Assembly: GCF_022819345.1 (NCBI RefSeq)
Contig: NZ_CP089288.1
Coordinates: forward strand, 558,001 to 622,000
Length of the DNA stretch: 64,000 nucleotides
DNA from: Candidatus Nanosynbacter sp. HMT-352
Lineage (GTDB): Bacteria > Patescibacteriota > Saccharimonadia > Saccharimonadales > Saccharimonadaceae
Reading direction: 5' to 3'
Part shown: positions 43,947 through 55,887 of the stretch, piece by piece
Position numbering within the stretch: the stretch's first letter is position 1
How the letters are laid out: every line of letters starts with the position of its first letter
Program-made: the position numbers and the translations under genes
The notes under the pieces: model-generated
Told to the model about the DNA's origin: nothing
Seen by the model: only the letters and a program-made list of their open reading frames with translations
Database searches by the model: none

Positions 43947-44560
43947 TACTTGTTACCTCCTAAAATAATCAGCCCCTTTCGTGGTCCAGGAACAGCGCCC
44001 TTAACCCCGATTAGATTGGTCTCTGGATCAACATATGCCACTTCCAAGTTCTTAACAGTAACACGCTCGTGACCCATGTGGCCAGCCATCGTCTTACCCT
44101 TGAAAACTTTTTGTGGATACATTGAGCCAATTGAACCTGGCTTACGAGTATTACCTTTACCACCGTGCGTCTTACGATGACGCTTAAAGTTGTGGCGTTT
44201 AATGGTTCCAGCGAAACCTTTACCTTTGCTGGTTCCGGTTGCATCGACAAAATCGCCGACTTCAAACGCGGAAACATTAATTTCACTGCCAACTTTCAGA
44301 TCCTCTGGAATCTGGTCGACACGGAATTCCCGAATATGTTTCGGGATCACTTGGGCTGGCTTAACGTGTCCAGCCACGGCCTTGCTCAGGTTCTTACCCT
44401 CTCCAAAAGCTACCTGTACCGCATTATAACCGTCGGTTTCGACAGTCTTCACCTGAGTAACGGTGACAGGACCGGCTTGGATCAGCGTTACCGGAATGGC
44501 TTTGCCGTCTTCAGCCAAGAGCTGGGTCATACCAAGTTTGGTACCGAGAAGTGTTTTCAC
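43946..44560 (-). CDS. rplC: 50S ribosomal protein uL3
   Basis: A 204-residue protein starting at GTG (44560) with MKTLLGTKLGMTQLL and the KGKGFAGTIKRHNFKRHRKTHGGKGNTRKPGS block that reaches the peptidyl-transferase centre. It opens a 19-gene minus-strand unit with its own promoter, because rpsJ is separated from it. Confidence 0.97.
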   Translation of the reverse strand: MKTLLGTKLGMTQLLAEDGKAIPVTLIQAGPVTVTQVKTVETDGYNAVQVAFGEGKNLSKAVAGHVKPAQVIPKHIREFRVDQIPEDLKVGSEINVSAFEVGDFVDATGTSKGKGFAGTIKRHNFKRHRKTHGGKGNTRKPGSIGSMYPQKVFKGKTMAGHMGHERVTVKNLEVAYVDPETNLIGVKGAVPGPRKGLIILGGNK

Positions 44561-44737
44561 TTTTCCTCACTCCCACTTAAATACTCCTGATGATGTGCGG
44601 TTTCTGGATTCTGAGAGGATATTAAATATAAACACCCGTTCATAACCAGACCTGCTCATTCACCAAGGAGAACAGTTGATATTACGCGTAATAGAAATTA
44701 CTTCATCACTATAGCATGTTATGTACGCCATTGTCAA
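44561..44737 (-). promoter_or_regulatory. Promoter and about 140-nt leader of the rplC operon
   Basis: On the minus strand TTGACA (44732-44737), 18 bases, TATAGT (44708-44713). The transcript would begin near 44701, leaving roughly 140 nt before the rplC GTG. The leader contains a short hairpin (GTAAT/ATTAC) and no reading frame of note. Such leaders often bind a ribosomal protein for feedback control, but no known motif was recognised. Confidence 0.6.
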
Positions 44738-44749
44738 TAAAGACAGATC

Positions 44750-45082
44750 CTAAATCATCACACCAACTGGCGTAAACGAAGTCAGAATTGCCATGAAAAT
44801 TATAGTGACATACCAAATTTTCCGGTTGAATTGGTACTTTTCAATCTTTAATACCAGCAGCAATGCAATAAATAGCCCGGCAGGAATGGCCTGAACAACC
44901 AAACCGCCAACTTCAACTGGATTTTTTAGACGAAGCCACAGCGCACTTAATATCACAAAAACCACCAATTTCAAGAAAAATGAGCCGTCGTTATCATAAA
45001 TACGTTCGCGCCCCTTGCGACTAAACAGCTCGCTAGACTTCGAGCGATTGCGAGCGTAAGTACGAGTTTTTTGTTTTGTCAT
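44750..45082 (-). CDS. Small membrane protein between rpsJ and rplC
   Basis: The start is the ATG at 45082 (MTKQKTRTYARNRSKSS). The 110-residue protein has a basic N-terminal tail and three hydrophobic segments (about residues 35-52, 60-80 and 90-108). A TATAAT box sits just after the rpsJ terminator and gives it its own promoter. No family was recognised. It splits rpsJ from rplC, which are normally adjacent. Confidence 0.65.
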   Translation of the reverse strand: MTKQKTRTYARNRSKSSELFSRKGRERIYDNDGSFFLKLVVFVILSALWLRLKNPVEVGGLVVQAIPAGLFIALLLVLKIEKYQFNRKIWYVTIIFMAILTSFTPVGVMI

Positions 45083-45104
45083 AAGCTGAATGGAATTATA
45101 GCAT

Positions 45105-45132
45105 AAAAAATCCGCCCCATTCAAGAGGCGGA
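45105..45132 (-). terminator. Terminator of rpsJ
   Basis: TCCGCC/GGCGGA stem on the minus strand followed by TTTTTT, directly after rpsJ. The -10 box of the next gene lies immediately downstream. Confidence 0.82.
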
Positions 45133-45151
45133 AATTTTATATATCGTTAAA

Positions 45152-45469
45152 TTACATACGAATTTCAGCGTCAACGCCAGCTGGCAAATTCAAGTTCTGC
45201 AAGCTATCAATCGTCTTTGGCGTAGCGTTTGTAATGTCAATCAGACGCTTGTGAACGCGGCGCTCGTAAGATTCACCACCAGTTTTGTAAACGTGCGGAC
45301 TCTTTACGACAGTGTAAGTGCTGCGTCGAGTTGGCAAAGGCACTGGACCAGCCACGTTAGCACCTGTGCGAATTGCGGTGTCGATAATTTGTTTTGCTGA
45401 TTGGTCGATGACTTTGTGGTCATAAGCCTTCAGACGAATGCGGATTTTGATTCCTGTATCTTGAGCCAT
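45152..45469 (-). CDS. rpsJ: 30S ribosomal protein uS10
   Basis: The start is the ATG at 45469, which follows the strong ribosome site AGGAGGAG. The 105-residue protein has [21 protein letters not shown] and [22 protein letters not shown], canonical for uS10. It is transcribed alone, unlike in most bacteria. Confidence 0.96.
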   Translation of the reverse strand: MAQDTGIKIRIRLKAYDHKVIDQSAKQIIDTAIRTGANVAGPVPLPTRRSTYTVVKSPHVYKTGGESYERRVHKRLIDITNATPKTIDSLQNLNLPAGVDAEIRM

Positions 45470-45559
45470 AGCTCCTCCTCTTATGTGCAATCTCGTAACC
45501 TCTAATTGCCCTATTTATAGTCAATCGAGTTCTCGAGATAAATTATTATTAACTATGCG

Positions 45560-45588
45560 ATTATATCAGCAATTTTTGGCTTTATCAA
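45560..45588 (-). promoter_or_regulatory. Promoter of rpsJ
   Basis: On the minus strand TTGATA (45583-45588), 17 bases, TATAAT (45560-45565). The -35 box lies in the last codons of ldh. Confidence 0.7.
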
Positions 45589-46510
45589 GATGAGAAATCA
45601 TTTCCGCAATAATTCCAGCGGATTTATTCAGCGATTCTTTTTCTCGCTTAGTAAGCGGATAGCCCGCCAAAATCTTCACGCCGTCGCTGCTGATTGTTGA
45701 TGGCAATCCAAGCACAACATTATTCAGCCCATATTCGCCCTCAACCAAAGAACAGACGGGATAAACCGTGTGTGTCGATTTCCGGAGCGCCGAAACAATC
45801 TTAGACACGACAAACCCAATCGCAAAATACGTCGATTTCTTTGTTTCAATCACCCGATAAGCTCGGTCGCGAACCTTCTGCTCAATTCCGTCAATCATTT
45901 CCTCTGTAAATCCAGGATATTCCTTAATTGGCACTTCACCAATTTGCGCCGTTTCAATTGTCGAAAACGACGAATCGCCGTGCTCGCCCAGAATATAAGC
46001 GTCAACCGCTTTACTGTCGACATTCAATGCGTCCGCCAAATACGACTTCATTCGCGAAGTGTCAAGCGTCGTGCCCGTCCCGAATACGCGATTTTTCGGA
46101 AAGCCAGATTCCTTAAGTGCCACGTAAGTCAGAACATCAACCGGATTACTGACAATCACCAAATACGGCTTCGCGCCATTCGCTATAATATTCTTCACAA
46201 TATCACGCATAATTTTTGCATTAACGTCAATCAACTCCAACCGAGTCTGACCAGGAAGTTGCGGCGCACCCGCAGTGATCACAACTATGTCATCGTCATT
46301 GATATCGGAATAATTTCCCGTATGAACCACGACATTTCTGTCAATTCCCATCGCGTCATTGATATCAGCCGCCTGACCCCAAGCCAAATCCTCATTACGG
46401 TCAATCAACACAATCTCTTCGATGACACTACGCAACGCACACGCATAAGCCGCCGTTGCACCAACCATTCCACCGCCGCCAACAATTAGCAATTTCTGTT
46501 TGTTCACCAA
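45566..46510 (-). CDS. ldh: L-lactate dehydrogenase
   Basis: The 314-residue protein has the NAD-binding start LLIVGGGGMVGATAAY (residues 6-21), the substrate loop GAPQLPGQTRLEL in which a glutamine occupies the specificity position expected for lactate rather than malate enzymes, and the catalytic GEHGDSSF histidine near residue 180. It reduces pyruvate to lactate and regenerates NAD in the cytosol, fitting fermentative life. It has a ribosome site (AAAGGAGAT) and lies alone between rpsJ and tuf. Confidence 0.92.
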   Translation of the reverse strand: MVNKQKLLIVGGGGMVGATAAYACALRSVIEEIVLIDRNEDLAWGQAADINDAMGIDRNVVVHTGNYSDINDDDIVVITAGAPQLPGQTRLELIDVNAKIMRDIVKNIIANGAKPYLVIVSNPVDVLTYVALKESGFPKNRVFGTGTTLDTSRMKSYLADALNVDSKAVDAYILGEHGDSSFSTIETAQIGEVPIKEYPGFTEEMIDGIEQKVRDRAYRVIETKKSTYFAIGFVVSKIVSALRKSTHTVYPVCSLVEGEYGLNNVVLGLPSTISSDGVKILAGYPLTKREKESLNKSAGIIAEMISHLDKAKNC

Positions 46511-46594
46511 AATCTCCTTTTTCTGTTTTATATTAGATGTCTTTATTCTGCCATAAACATTACCACTTTGTCAATTAATCCTTCTTATAGCAAT

Positions 46595-46620
46595 CAAAAA
46601 TCCCCCGAAAATTCGGGGGA
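46595..46620 (-). terminator. Terminator of tuf
   Basis: TCCCCCGAA/TTCGGGGGA, a 9-bp perfect stem followed by TTTTTT on the minus strand, just past the tuf stop. Confidence 0.88.
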
Positions 46621-46645
46621 TTTAATTAGGCTTGTGTTATCAAGA

Positions 46646-47830
46646 TTATTTGTTAATCTTTGTAACAACACCAGCACCAACTGTACGGCCACCTTCGCGG
46701 ATAGCAAAGTTCAAACCTTGCTCCATAGCGATTGGTGCAAGCAACTTAACCTTGAAGGTTACAGTGTCGCCTGGCATGACCATTTCTTTGTCAGCTGGCA
46801 ATTCAACTTCACCAGTAACGTCAGTTGTGCGGAAGTAGAACTGTGGCTTGTAGCCCTTTGAGAATGGAGTGTGGCGACCGCCTTCTTCCTTCTTCAAGAT
46901 GTAAACTTCAGCTTCAAACTCAGTATGTGGAGTAATTGTGCCTGGCTTTGCCAAAACTTGACCGCGCTCAATGTCGCTGCGCTCAATACCGCGTAGCAAG
47001 ACACCTGCGTTGTCACCTGCTTGACCTTGGTCAAGAGATTTCTTGAAGGCCTCAATACCAGTTACAACTGACTTCTGAGTTGGCTTCAAACCAACGATTT
47101 CAACTTCGTCGTTCAATTTAACAACACCCTGCTCGATACGACCAGTTGCTACTGTACCACGACCCTTAATTGAGAAGACGTCCTCAATTGGCATAATGAA
47201 TGGTTTGTCCATGTCACGTGCTGGCTCTGGAATGTAGCTGTCCATTGCGTCAACCAATTCCATAATAGCGTCTTCGTATTTCTCGTCACCTTCAAGAGCC
47301 TTAAGAGCAGAACCCTTGATGATTGGAGCGTCTTTGTCGAAGCCGTTCTTTTCAAGAAGTTCGCGAACTTCTTCTTCGATCAGCTCAACCATTTCTTCGT
47401 CAGCCATGTCCATCTTGTTCAAGAAGACAACGATCTTTGGCACACCAACCTGCTTTGCAAGCAAAACGTGCTCACGAGTCTGAGGCATTGGGCCGTCAGT
47501 TGCAGCGATAACCAATACCGCACCGTCAACCTGAGCAGCACCGGTGATCATGTTCTTGACGTAGTCAGCGTGTCCTGGCATGTCAACGTGTGCATAGTGA
47601 CGATTCTTTGATTCATACTCTTGGTGTGAAGACGCGATAGTAATACCACGTTGCTTCTCTTCTGGTGCGTTGTCGATCTGGTCGTACGCAACAGGTTTGT
47701 TAACTGCGCTTGGTAGGCGCTTTGCCAACACTGCAGTAATCGCAGCAGTCAGCGTAGTCTTACCGTGGTCAACGTGGCCCATTGTACCAACGTTAACGTG
47801 CGGTTTGCTTCGGTCAAATGCATCTGCCAT
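46646..47830 (-). CDS. tuf: Elongation factor EF-Tu
   Basis: A 394-residue GTPase with GHVDHGKT (residues 18-25), switch [14 protein letters not shown] and NKMD motifs, and C-terminal barrel domains ending in VGAGVVTKI. It delivers aminoacyl-tRNA to the ribosome. It is transcribed alone, not with fusA, from a TTTACA-17-TATAAT promoter and has a possible short leader peptide upstream. Confidence 0.98.
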   Translation of the reverse strand: MADAFDRSKPHVNVGTMGHVDHGKTTLTAAITAVLAKRLPSAVNKPVAYDQIDNAPEEKQRGITIASSHQEYESKNRHYAHVDMPGHADYVKNMITGAAQVDGAVLVIAATDGPMPQTREHVLLAKQVGVPKIVVFLNKMDMADEEMVELIEEEVRELLEKNGFDKDAPIIKGSALKALEGDEKYEDAIMELVDAMDSYIPEPARDMDKPFIMPIEDVFSIKGRGTVATGRIEQGVVKLNDEVEIVGLKPTQKSVVTGIEAFKKSLDQGQAGDNAGVLLRGIERSDIERGQVLAKPGTITPHTEFEAEVYILKKEEGGRHTPFSKGYKPQFYFRTTDVTGEVELPADKEMVMPGDTVTFKVKLLAPIAMEQGLNFAIREGGRTVGAGVVTKINK

Positions 47831-47850
47831 TTGTAGAAGTTCTCCTTAAT

Positions 47851-47883
47851 TTAATTATTATTTTTCACGCGGGTACAGTCCAT
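47851..47883 (-). CDS. Possible 10-residue leader peptide before tuf
   Basis: In the tuf leader an ATG at 47883 begins MDCTRVKNNN and stops at 47851. A GAGG sequence lies 8 nt before the ATG. It is downstream of the tuf promoter and upstream of the tuf ribosome site. It could be translated, but there is no direct proof and no regulatory structure was recognised. Confidence 0.3.
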   Translation of the reverse strand: MDCTRVKNNN

Positions 47884-47911
47884 AAAAAAGACCTCACGGC
47901 GTATGAGTTTA

Positions 47912-47940
47912 ATTATAACGATTTTCCAATCAGTTGTAAA
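47912..47940 (-). promoter_or_regulatory. Promoter of tuf
   Basis: On the minus strand TTTACA (47935-47940), 17 bases, TATAAT (47912-47917), about 80 nt before the tuf start. Confidence 0.75.
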
Positions 47941-47944
47941 TAGC

Positions 47945-51157
<3,213 letters not shown>

Positions 51158-51170
51158 CCTCCTCCCAATG

Positions 51171-51236
51171 TTGACTTTTTTACGCAAGTGTGGCATAAAT
51201 TAATACAGCTTTCGTTGACAATCCCGTCAACGAAAG
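51171..51236 (+). promoter_or_regulatory. Promoter and 5' hairpin of the small membrane-protein gene
   Basis: TTGACT (51171-51176), 17 bases, CATAAA (51194-51199). At the expected transcript start a perfect 11-bp inverted repeat CTTTCGTTGAC/GTCAACGAAAG (51209-51236) follows. The arrangement mirrors the leader of the tryptophan-heptad gene at 16641-16700. Confidence 0.55.
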
Positions 51237-51268
51237 TAGTCCTTGCATATCTTGAAAAGGAGTCAGTC

Positions 51269-51664
51269 ATGCTGAAACTCAAACTTGCTGTCGCGTTCGT
51301 CGCCCTGACTGGTCTGGTTCTACTCCTTATGGGGAGTACATACCTCACTGTGTCTTTAGCCATCATCTGTACAGCAGTAGCGCTGGCGCTGTCACTCCAT
51401 CTAGTATTTAGATGGTTCACAGGAGAACAGCACGACTATCTACTATGGTTCTTCTTGGTAGCAGCGTACATTATATCGGGATCGATGGCAATTAGTGTGC
51501 TCCAAGACATCGGAGCTGTCGATACGGTGCTTAGTGCTGTAATCGACCCGGTACAGAAAATAGAGACAGTAGGGTATTATACCTCGTCTCTGAGTTCTAT
51601 CGCTATCCTCCTAGCGGTTATCATCCCGCAGTCACCCATGCGGGATGATGATAACGAGGACTAA
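51269..51664 (+). CDS. Small membrane protein, unknown function
   Basis: The start is the ATG at 51269 with AAAAGGAG 7 nt upstream. The 131-residue protein has four hydrophobic segments, roughly residues 4-22, 25-48, 58-80 and 100-122, and an acidic C-terminus (MRDDDNED). No family was recognised. The gene has its own promoter, leader hairpin and a complex inverted repeat after its stop, so it looks like a self-contained unit placed between glgB and the exporter gene. Confidence 0.65.
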   Translation: MLKLKLAVAFVALTGLVLLLMGSTYLTVSLAIICTAVALALSLHLVFRWFTGEQHDYLLWFFLVAAYIISGSMAISVLQDIGAVDTVLSAVIDPVQKIETVGYYTSSLSSIAILLAVIIPQSPMRDDDNED

Positions 51665-51666
51665 CC

Positions 51667-51740
51667 GCCCGCCAATAGAAGTAGTTCGCCTGAGGCTTAG
51701 GCCTCGGCTTGAGCTCTCTTGGCGGGCTATTTCTATTGGC
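51667..51740. repeat. Nested inverted repeats with two alternative stems
   Basis: GCCCGCCAA (51667-51675) pairs with TTGGCGGGC (51719-51727), enclosing an inner CCTGAGGC/GCCTCGG stem. An overlapping pair GCCAATAGAA (51671-51680) and TTCTATTGGC (51731-51740) excludes the first. It may be a terminator of the gene upstream or a switchable structure ahead of the exporter gene. Confidence 0.6.
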
Positions 51741-51764
51741 ATAAAATTTGTTACACTAGATATT

Positions 51765-53156
51765 GTGAAGAAAAAAGTACCAAAATTCATTGAGCAATCA
51801 TTAGCCCGAGTCGCTAACCTTTACAGCTTTGAGCCGGAGCATCATCTGGAGAAAATTGACGAAAGTTTGACGCCGAATATGCGAGCTTTGCGCCTGGCTA
51901 TGACGATTGCCGAGCAACTTCTGAGCATGGGCGTGGTTGCCCGCGATGTGGTTCGTATGGCGCAAGGAATCACGCGGACATATTGCCGCAGACCTGTTCA
52001 TGTGGACGTGAGCTACACTTTGGTGACAATTTCTCAAGACCGCGGAGTTAGCCACGAGCCTTTGACAATGGCGCGAGTTATCGTTCCTGACGATCCTAAT
52101 TATCAATTGATCCAAGCATTGCAATTATTAGCCCTCGACATTCGTCGCAAGCAACTTTCTCTGGAAGAAGCCGAAGAGCGATTGCAACAAATACTCAAAA
52201 AACCCACCGAACATTCCCGACTAGTCGTTTACGCGGCGGGCGGATTGGTGAGCGCAGGTTCCGTCATTCTATACGGCGGCAGTTTACTCATGGCGTCAAT
52301 CGCGTTTCTGCTCGGATTCCTAGCAACTGGATTACTGAGGTGGCTGGGACGTATTGGCACACCGTTGTTTTATTCGCAAGCCCTCGTGGCGATTTTCGTA
52401 ACATTGGTGGCGGCGGGCGCAGCTTGGTGTAGCAATTATCTGGGGCTGAGCGTCAACGCAACATTGTTGGTTATCAGCGGAATTGTCTTATTAGTCGCTG
52501 GACTAATGTTTGTCGGCGCATTCCAGGACGCAATCGACGAATATTACATGACTGCCAACGCCAGATTATTAAAAGTCGTAATGGCGACGGGCGGCGTAAT
52601 TGCTGGCGTGATGGTCGGATTATACATTGCGACAAAATTCGGCATTACTTTCCCAGCAACACCAGATCGATTGACATTGGCGGACGGACACACGCAATAC
52701 TTGGGCGCTGGAATTATCGCGGCGGCGTTCGTTCTGAGAAATCATTCTCGATTTTTGGGAATGGTTATCTCTGGATTGATTGCAATTTTCGGTTGGTGGA
52801 TTTCACGATTAGCCATGAGTTTTGGTTTTGATATCGTAACAGCGAGCGGCATCGCGGCGGCGGTAATTGGGCTGGTCGCAGTTATGACTTCCAGATTATG
52901 GAAATTCCCTTCCCTGGCGATCATCGCGGCGGGAATCGTACCACTAGTCCCAGGGTTATCGCTTTACAATGGATTAATGGGCGTAGTCTTATATCCGCCG
53001 AACAGCGCAAACTTCCTACCAGCCTTGGCTATCTTAGCGCGAGCAATCCTCATCGGCGTAGCGGTGGCAATTGGCGCATCATTCGGCAATGTTGTCGGTC
53101 GCCCAATTCGCCGACAATTCATCAATTTATTCCGCCGAAACACACAAGCGTCATGA
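51765..53156 (+). CDS. ThrE-like threonine/serine exporter family protein
   Basis: The start is placed at the GTG at 51765, where the family N-terminus begins; a TACACT box ends 7 nt upstream and no ribosome site is present. The 463-residue protein has the soluble DUF1212-type domain (RALRLAMTIAEQLLSMGVVARDV, then VHVDVSYTLVTIS, residues 30-150) followed by about ten hydrophobic segments in two halves (ThrE_2-type at the end). Relatives export threonine and serine across the membrane. The last bases overlap the next gene (ATGA). Confidence 0.8.
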   Translation: MKKKVPKFIEQSLARVANLYSFEPEHHLEKIDESLTPNMRALRLAMTIAEQLLSMGVVARDVVRMAQGITRTYCRRPVHVDVSYTLVTISQDRGVSHEPLTMARVIVPDDPNYQLIQALQLLALDIRRKQLSLEEAEERLQQILKKPTEHSRLVVYAAGGLVSAGSVILYGGSLLMASIAFLLGFLATGLLRWLGRIGTPLFYSQALVAIFVTLVAAGAAWCSNYLGLSVNATLLVISGIVLLVAGLMFVGAFQDAIDEYYMTANARLLKVVMATGGVIAGVMVGLYIATKFGITFPATPDRLTLADGHTQYLGAGIIAAAFVLRNHSRFLGMVISGLIAIFGWWISRLAMSFGFDIVTASGIAAAVIGLVAVMTSRLWKFPSLAIIAAGIVPLVPGLSLYNGLMGVVLYPPNSANFLPALAILARAILIGVAVAIGASFGNVVGRPIRRQFINLFRRNTQAS

Positions 53157-53629
53157 AAAATAGCCCAAAATTCATTGGATTGTCAGACTCGCGATTATTT
53201 CATATGCGCGGAGTGGCGTACAAATCTTACAATCTGGCTCGCGAGGTCTTCAATATGAAAGAAGACGTGGCGCGCAGCTTATTTGTGATGGGATTAACAC
53301 ATGACTTTGCCTACGCTTTTGTTGAAAATCAGACGGATCACGAACATGAAGACGGCAGGATATTAGAACTATCTGGCTTCAATTGGGCTGAGGCTGTGTT
53401 TGATCACGGAGATCCTGACGTAGACGATTGGACGGATGAATTGCTTATCTTAAACTTGGCAGACATGACAACTAGCCCAGACGGCAAGCCGATAACCACA
53501 AACCAACGATTGGAAGATATTGAAAATAGATATGGCACAGATAGTGTTCAGGCGACAAAAGCGCGCAAATTGACCAAACGAATCAAAGAAGAACTCACCA
53601 AACGAAATCTAACAATCCCAAACTTATAA
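53153..53629 (+). CDS. HD-domain protein (putative phosphohydrolase)
   Basis: The start ATG at 53153 overlaps the exporter stop. The 158-residue protein has an HD-like metal motif (VMGLTHDFAYAF, about residues 46-57) and a further HEHEDG segment. HD enzymes cleave phosphate esters or nucleotides. The coupling to the exporter gene implies a joint role, not identified. The family assignment is moderate because the fold's other ligands are not all clear. Confidence 0.65.
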   Translation: MKNSPKFIGLSDSRLFHMRGVAYKSYNLAREVFNMKEDVARSLFVMGLTHDFAYAFVENQTDHEHEDGRILELSGFNWAEAVFDHGDPDVDDWTDELLILNLADMTTSPDGKPITTNQRLEDIENRYGTDSVQATKARKLTKRIKEELTKRNLTIPNL

Positions 53630-53650
53630 ACCCGAAATTTAGCCAAACAA

Positions 53651-53680
53651 AAATCCCCGGATTCGCTCCGAGGATTTTTT
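53651..53680. terminator. Bidirectional terminator between the HD gene and fusA
   Basis: ATCCCCGGA/TCCGAGGAT stem with one mismatch, flanked by A and T runs, between convergent genes. Confidence 0.82.
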
Positions 53681-53692
53681 ATGAGGTAGAGA

Positions 53693-55783
53693 TTATTTAT
53701 TTCGCTTTTCGATAATCTCTTGCGCAACGTTTGGTGGAACTTCCTCGTATTGAGCTAATTCCATCGTTGAAGCGGCGCGACCCTGAGACATTGAGCGAAT
53801 GTCCGATGTGTAACCAAACATATTTGCTAATGGCACAAATGCCTTAATCAACTTAGCGCCACCCATCAAGTCTTCCATGGCATCGATACGTCCGCGACGT
53901 GAGTTAAGGTCGCCGATGATGTCACCCATGAAGTCTTCTGGTGTAGTAACCTCAACCTTCATAACTGGCTCAAGCAAGATTGGGTTAGCCTGCTTAATAC
54001 CTTCACGAGCAGCTATCGAACCTGCCAATGAGAACGCCAATTCTGAGGAGTCGACATCGTGGTATGAACCATCGTAAAGTGTAGCCTTAACGTCAACAAC
54101 TGGATAGCCAGCAATAACACCGCCTTCCAATGTTTCGCGAATACCCTTCATTACGGCTGGGCGATATTCCTGAGGAACCACACCACCCTTAATTTCATCA
54201 ACGAATTCAAAGCCCTTACCAGTCTCATTTGGCTCAAAGCGAACCCAAACGTCACCATATTGACCGCGACCACCAGACTGCTTGGCGTGCTTACCTTGAA
54301 CTTCAGAACGACCCTTGATACTTTCACGGAAGGCAACCTGAGGCTCACCAATGTTGGCTTCAACCTTAAATTCACGCTTCATACGGTCAATAAGAATGTC
54401 TAGGTGCAATTCGCCCATTCCTGACATAATTGTCTGACCTGTCTCCTCATCGGTGTGGATTCGGAAAGTTGGGTCTTCTTCAGCCAAGCGCTGCAATGCC
54501 AACGCCATTTTTTCCTGATCAGCCTTTGATTTTGGCTCAACCGCAATCGATACTGGTGGTTCTGGGAATTCAATTGACTCAAGAGCAATTGGATGCGCCA
54601 CGTCAGACAACGTGTTACCAGTTGCGGTAGATTTCAGACCAACCACAGCGGCGATGTCGCCGGCTTCAACCTTGCTAATTTCTTCACGCTTGTCAGCAAA
54701 CATACGAACAATTCGTCCGATTCGCTCTTTCTCACCAGTTGTCGTGTTAAGTACGTAGCTTCCCGAGTTCAGAACGCCAGAATAGACACGAACGAAGATC
54801 AATTTACCAACAAATGGGTCAGCGGCAATCTTAAACGCCAAAGCAGACAAAGGTTCTTTATCTGATGGCTTGCGGCTAACTTCGTCGCCAGTCTTTGGAT
54901 TCTTACCCCAAATTTCATCAACGTCTAGCGGGCTTGGCAAGAAATCAACCATCAAGTCAAGCAACTTCTCAACGATCACACCGCGACCGTCACCACCAGT
55001 AACTAGGTAAAAGTCACCAGCCAAAACGCGCTTGCGTAGAGCCATTTTTAGCTCGTCAACGGTAATAGCTTCTTCGCCCTGCTCCAAGAACTTCATAGTA
55101 AGTTCATCATCGGCTTCAACAGCGTTTTCAACCAACAGAGAGCGTGCGTTCTTAGCTTTTTCAAGCATGTCAGCTGGAATCTCGCCAACCTTAAGCTCGT
55201 GGTCTGTGTAATCGTCGTAGGTGTAAGCCTTCATGTCAATCAAGTCAACAACACCGTGGATAGTCTTTTCAAAACCAATTGGCAAGTGAACTGGGAAAGC
55301 CTGCTTGCTCAAGCGGTTGTGAATTGACTCTAGAGATTTGTAGAAGTCGCCACCAGTCTGGTTGATCTTGTTAACGAAACAAATACGCGGCACACCGTAC
55401 TTATTAGCCTGGCGCCAAACAGTTTCAGACTGAGCCTCAACACCCATCTTACCGTCAAAGACTGTAACCGCACCGTCAAGCACGCGCAAACTACGCTCAA
55501 CCTCAGCGGTAAAGTCAATATGACCTGGGGTGTCAATAATATTAATCTTGTGATCTTTCCAGAAACAAGTCACAGCAGCTGACGTAATAGTAATACCACG
55601 CTCTTTCTCCTGTGCCATCCAGTCGGTGGTAGCACCGTCACCTTCACCACGAACCACACCGATCTTATGTGTCAAGCCAGTGCGGTACAAAATACCCTCA
55701 GTTGTCGTCGTTTTACCGGCGTCAATATGGGCAATAATACCAATATTTCTAAAATTCTTTAGCGGAACATGCGTCTCTGCCAT
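53693..55783 (-). CDS. fusA: Elongation factor EF-G
   Basis: A 696-residue translocation GTPase with [12 protein letters not shown] (residues 17-28), [18 protein letters not shown] and NKIN motifs, and C-terminal domains with [13 protein letters not shown]. The leader has an 18-bp perfect palindrome (55829-55846). It is separated from rpsL-rpsG by yajQ and a protease gene. Confidence 0.98.
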   Translation of the reverse strand: MAETHVPLKNFRNIGIIAHIDAGKTTTTEGILYRTGLTHKIGVVRGEGDGATTDWMAQEKERGITITSAAVTCFWKDHKINIIDTPGHIDFTAEVERSLRVLDGAVTVFDGKMGVEAQSETVWRQANKYGVPRICFVNKINQTGGDFYKSLESIHNRLSKQAFPVHLPIGFEKTIHGVVDLIDMKAYTYDDYTDHELKVGEIPADMLEKAKNARSLLVENAVEADDELTMKFLEQGEEAITVDELKMALRKRVLAGDFYLVTGGDGRGVIVEKLLDLMVDFLPSPLDVDEIWGKNPKTGDEVSRKPSDKEPLSALAFKIAADPFVGKLIFVRVYSGVLNSGSYVLNTTTGEKERIGRIVRMFADKREEISKVEAGDIAAVVGLKSTATGNTLSDVAHPIALESIEFPEPPVSIAVEPKSKADQEKMALALQRLAEEDPTFRIHTDEETGQTIMSGMGELHLDILIDRMKREFKVEANIGEPQVAFRESIKGRSEVQGKHAKQSGGRGQYGDVWVRFEPNETGKGFEFVDEIKGGVVPQEYRPAVMKGIRETLEGGVIAGYPVVDVKATLYDGSYHDVDSSELAFSLAGSIAAREGIKQANPILLEPVMKVEVTTPEDFMGDIIGDLNSRRGRIDAMEDLMGGAKLIKAFVPLANMFGYTSDIRSMSQGRAASTMELAQYEEVPPNVAQEIIEKRNK

Positions 55784-55887
55784 AAATTTTCCTTTATATT
55801 ACGTTAATTTGCCGAGATTTTTGGTCAATTTTTTGGCACCAAAAAACTACTCTTACATTTTATTATATCAGTTATCTATGTTTTTGA

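Noticed and set aside
45770-46489. A 239-codon plus-strand open frame opposite ldh
   Set aside because: It lies entirely antisense to a clearly functional lactate dehydrogenase, its product is rich in His/Arg/Asn without domains, and it has no promoter or ribosome site. It is a by-product of codon use.
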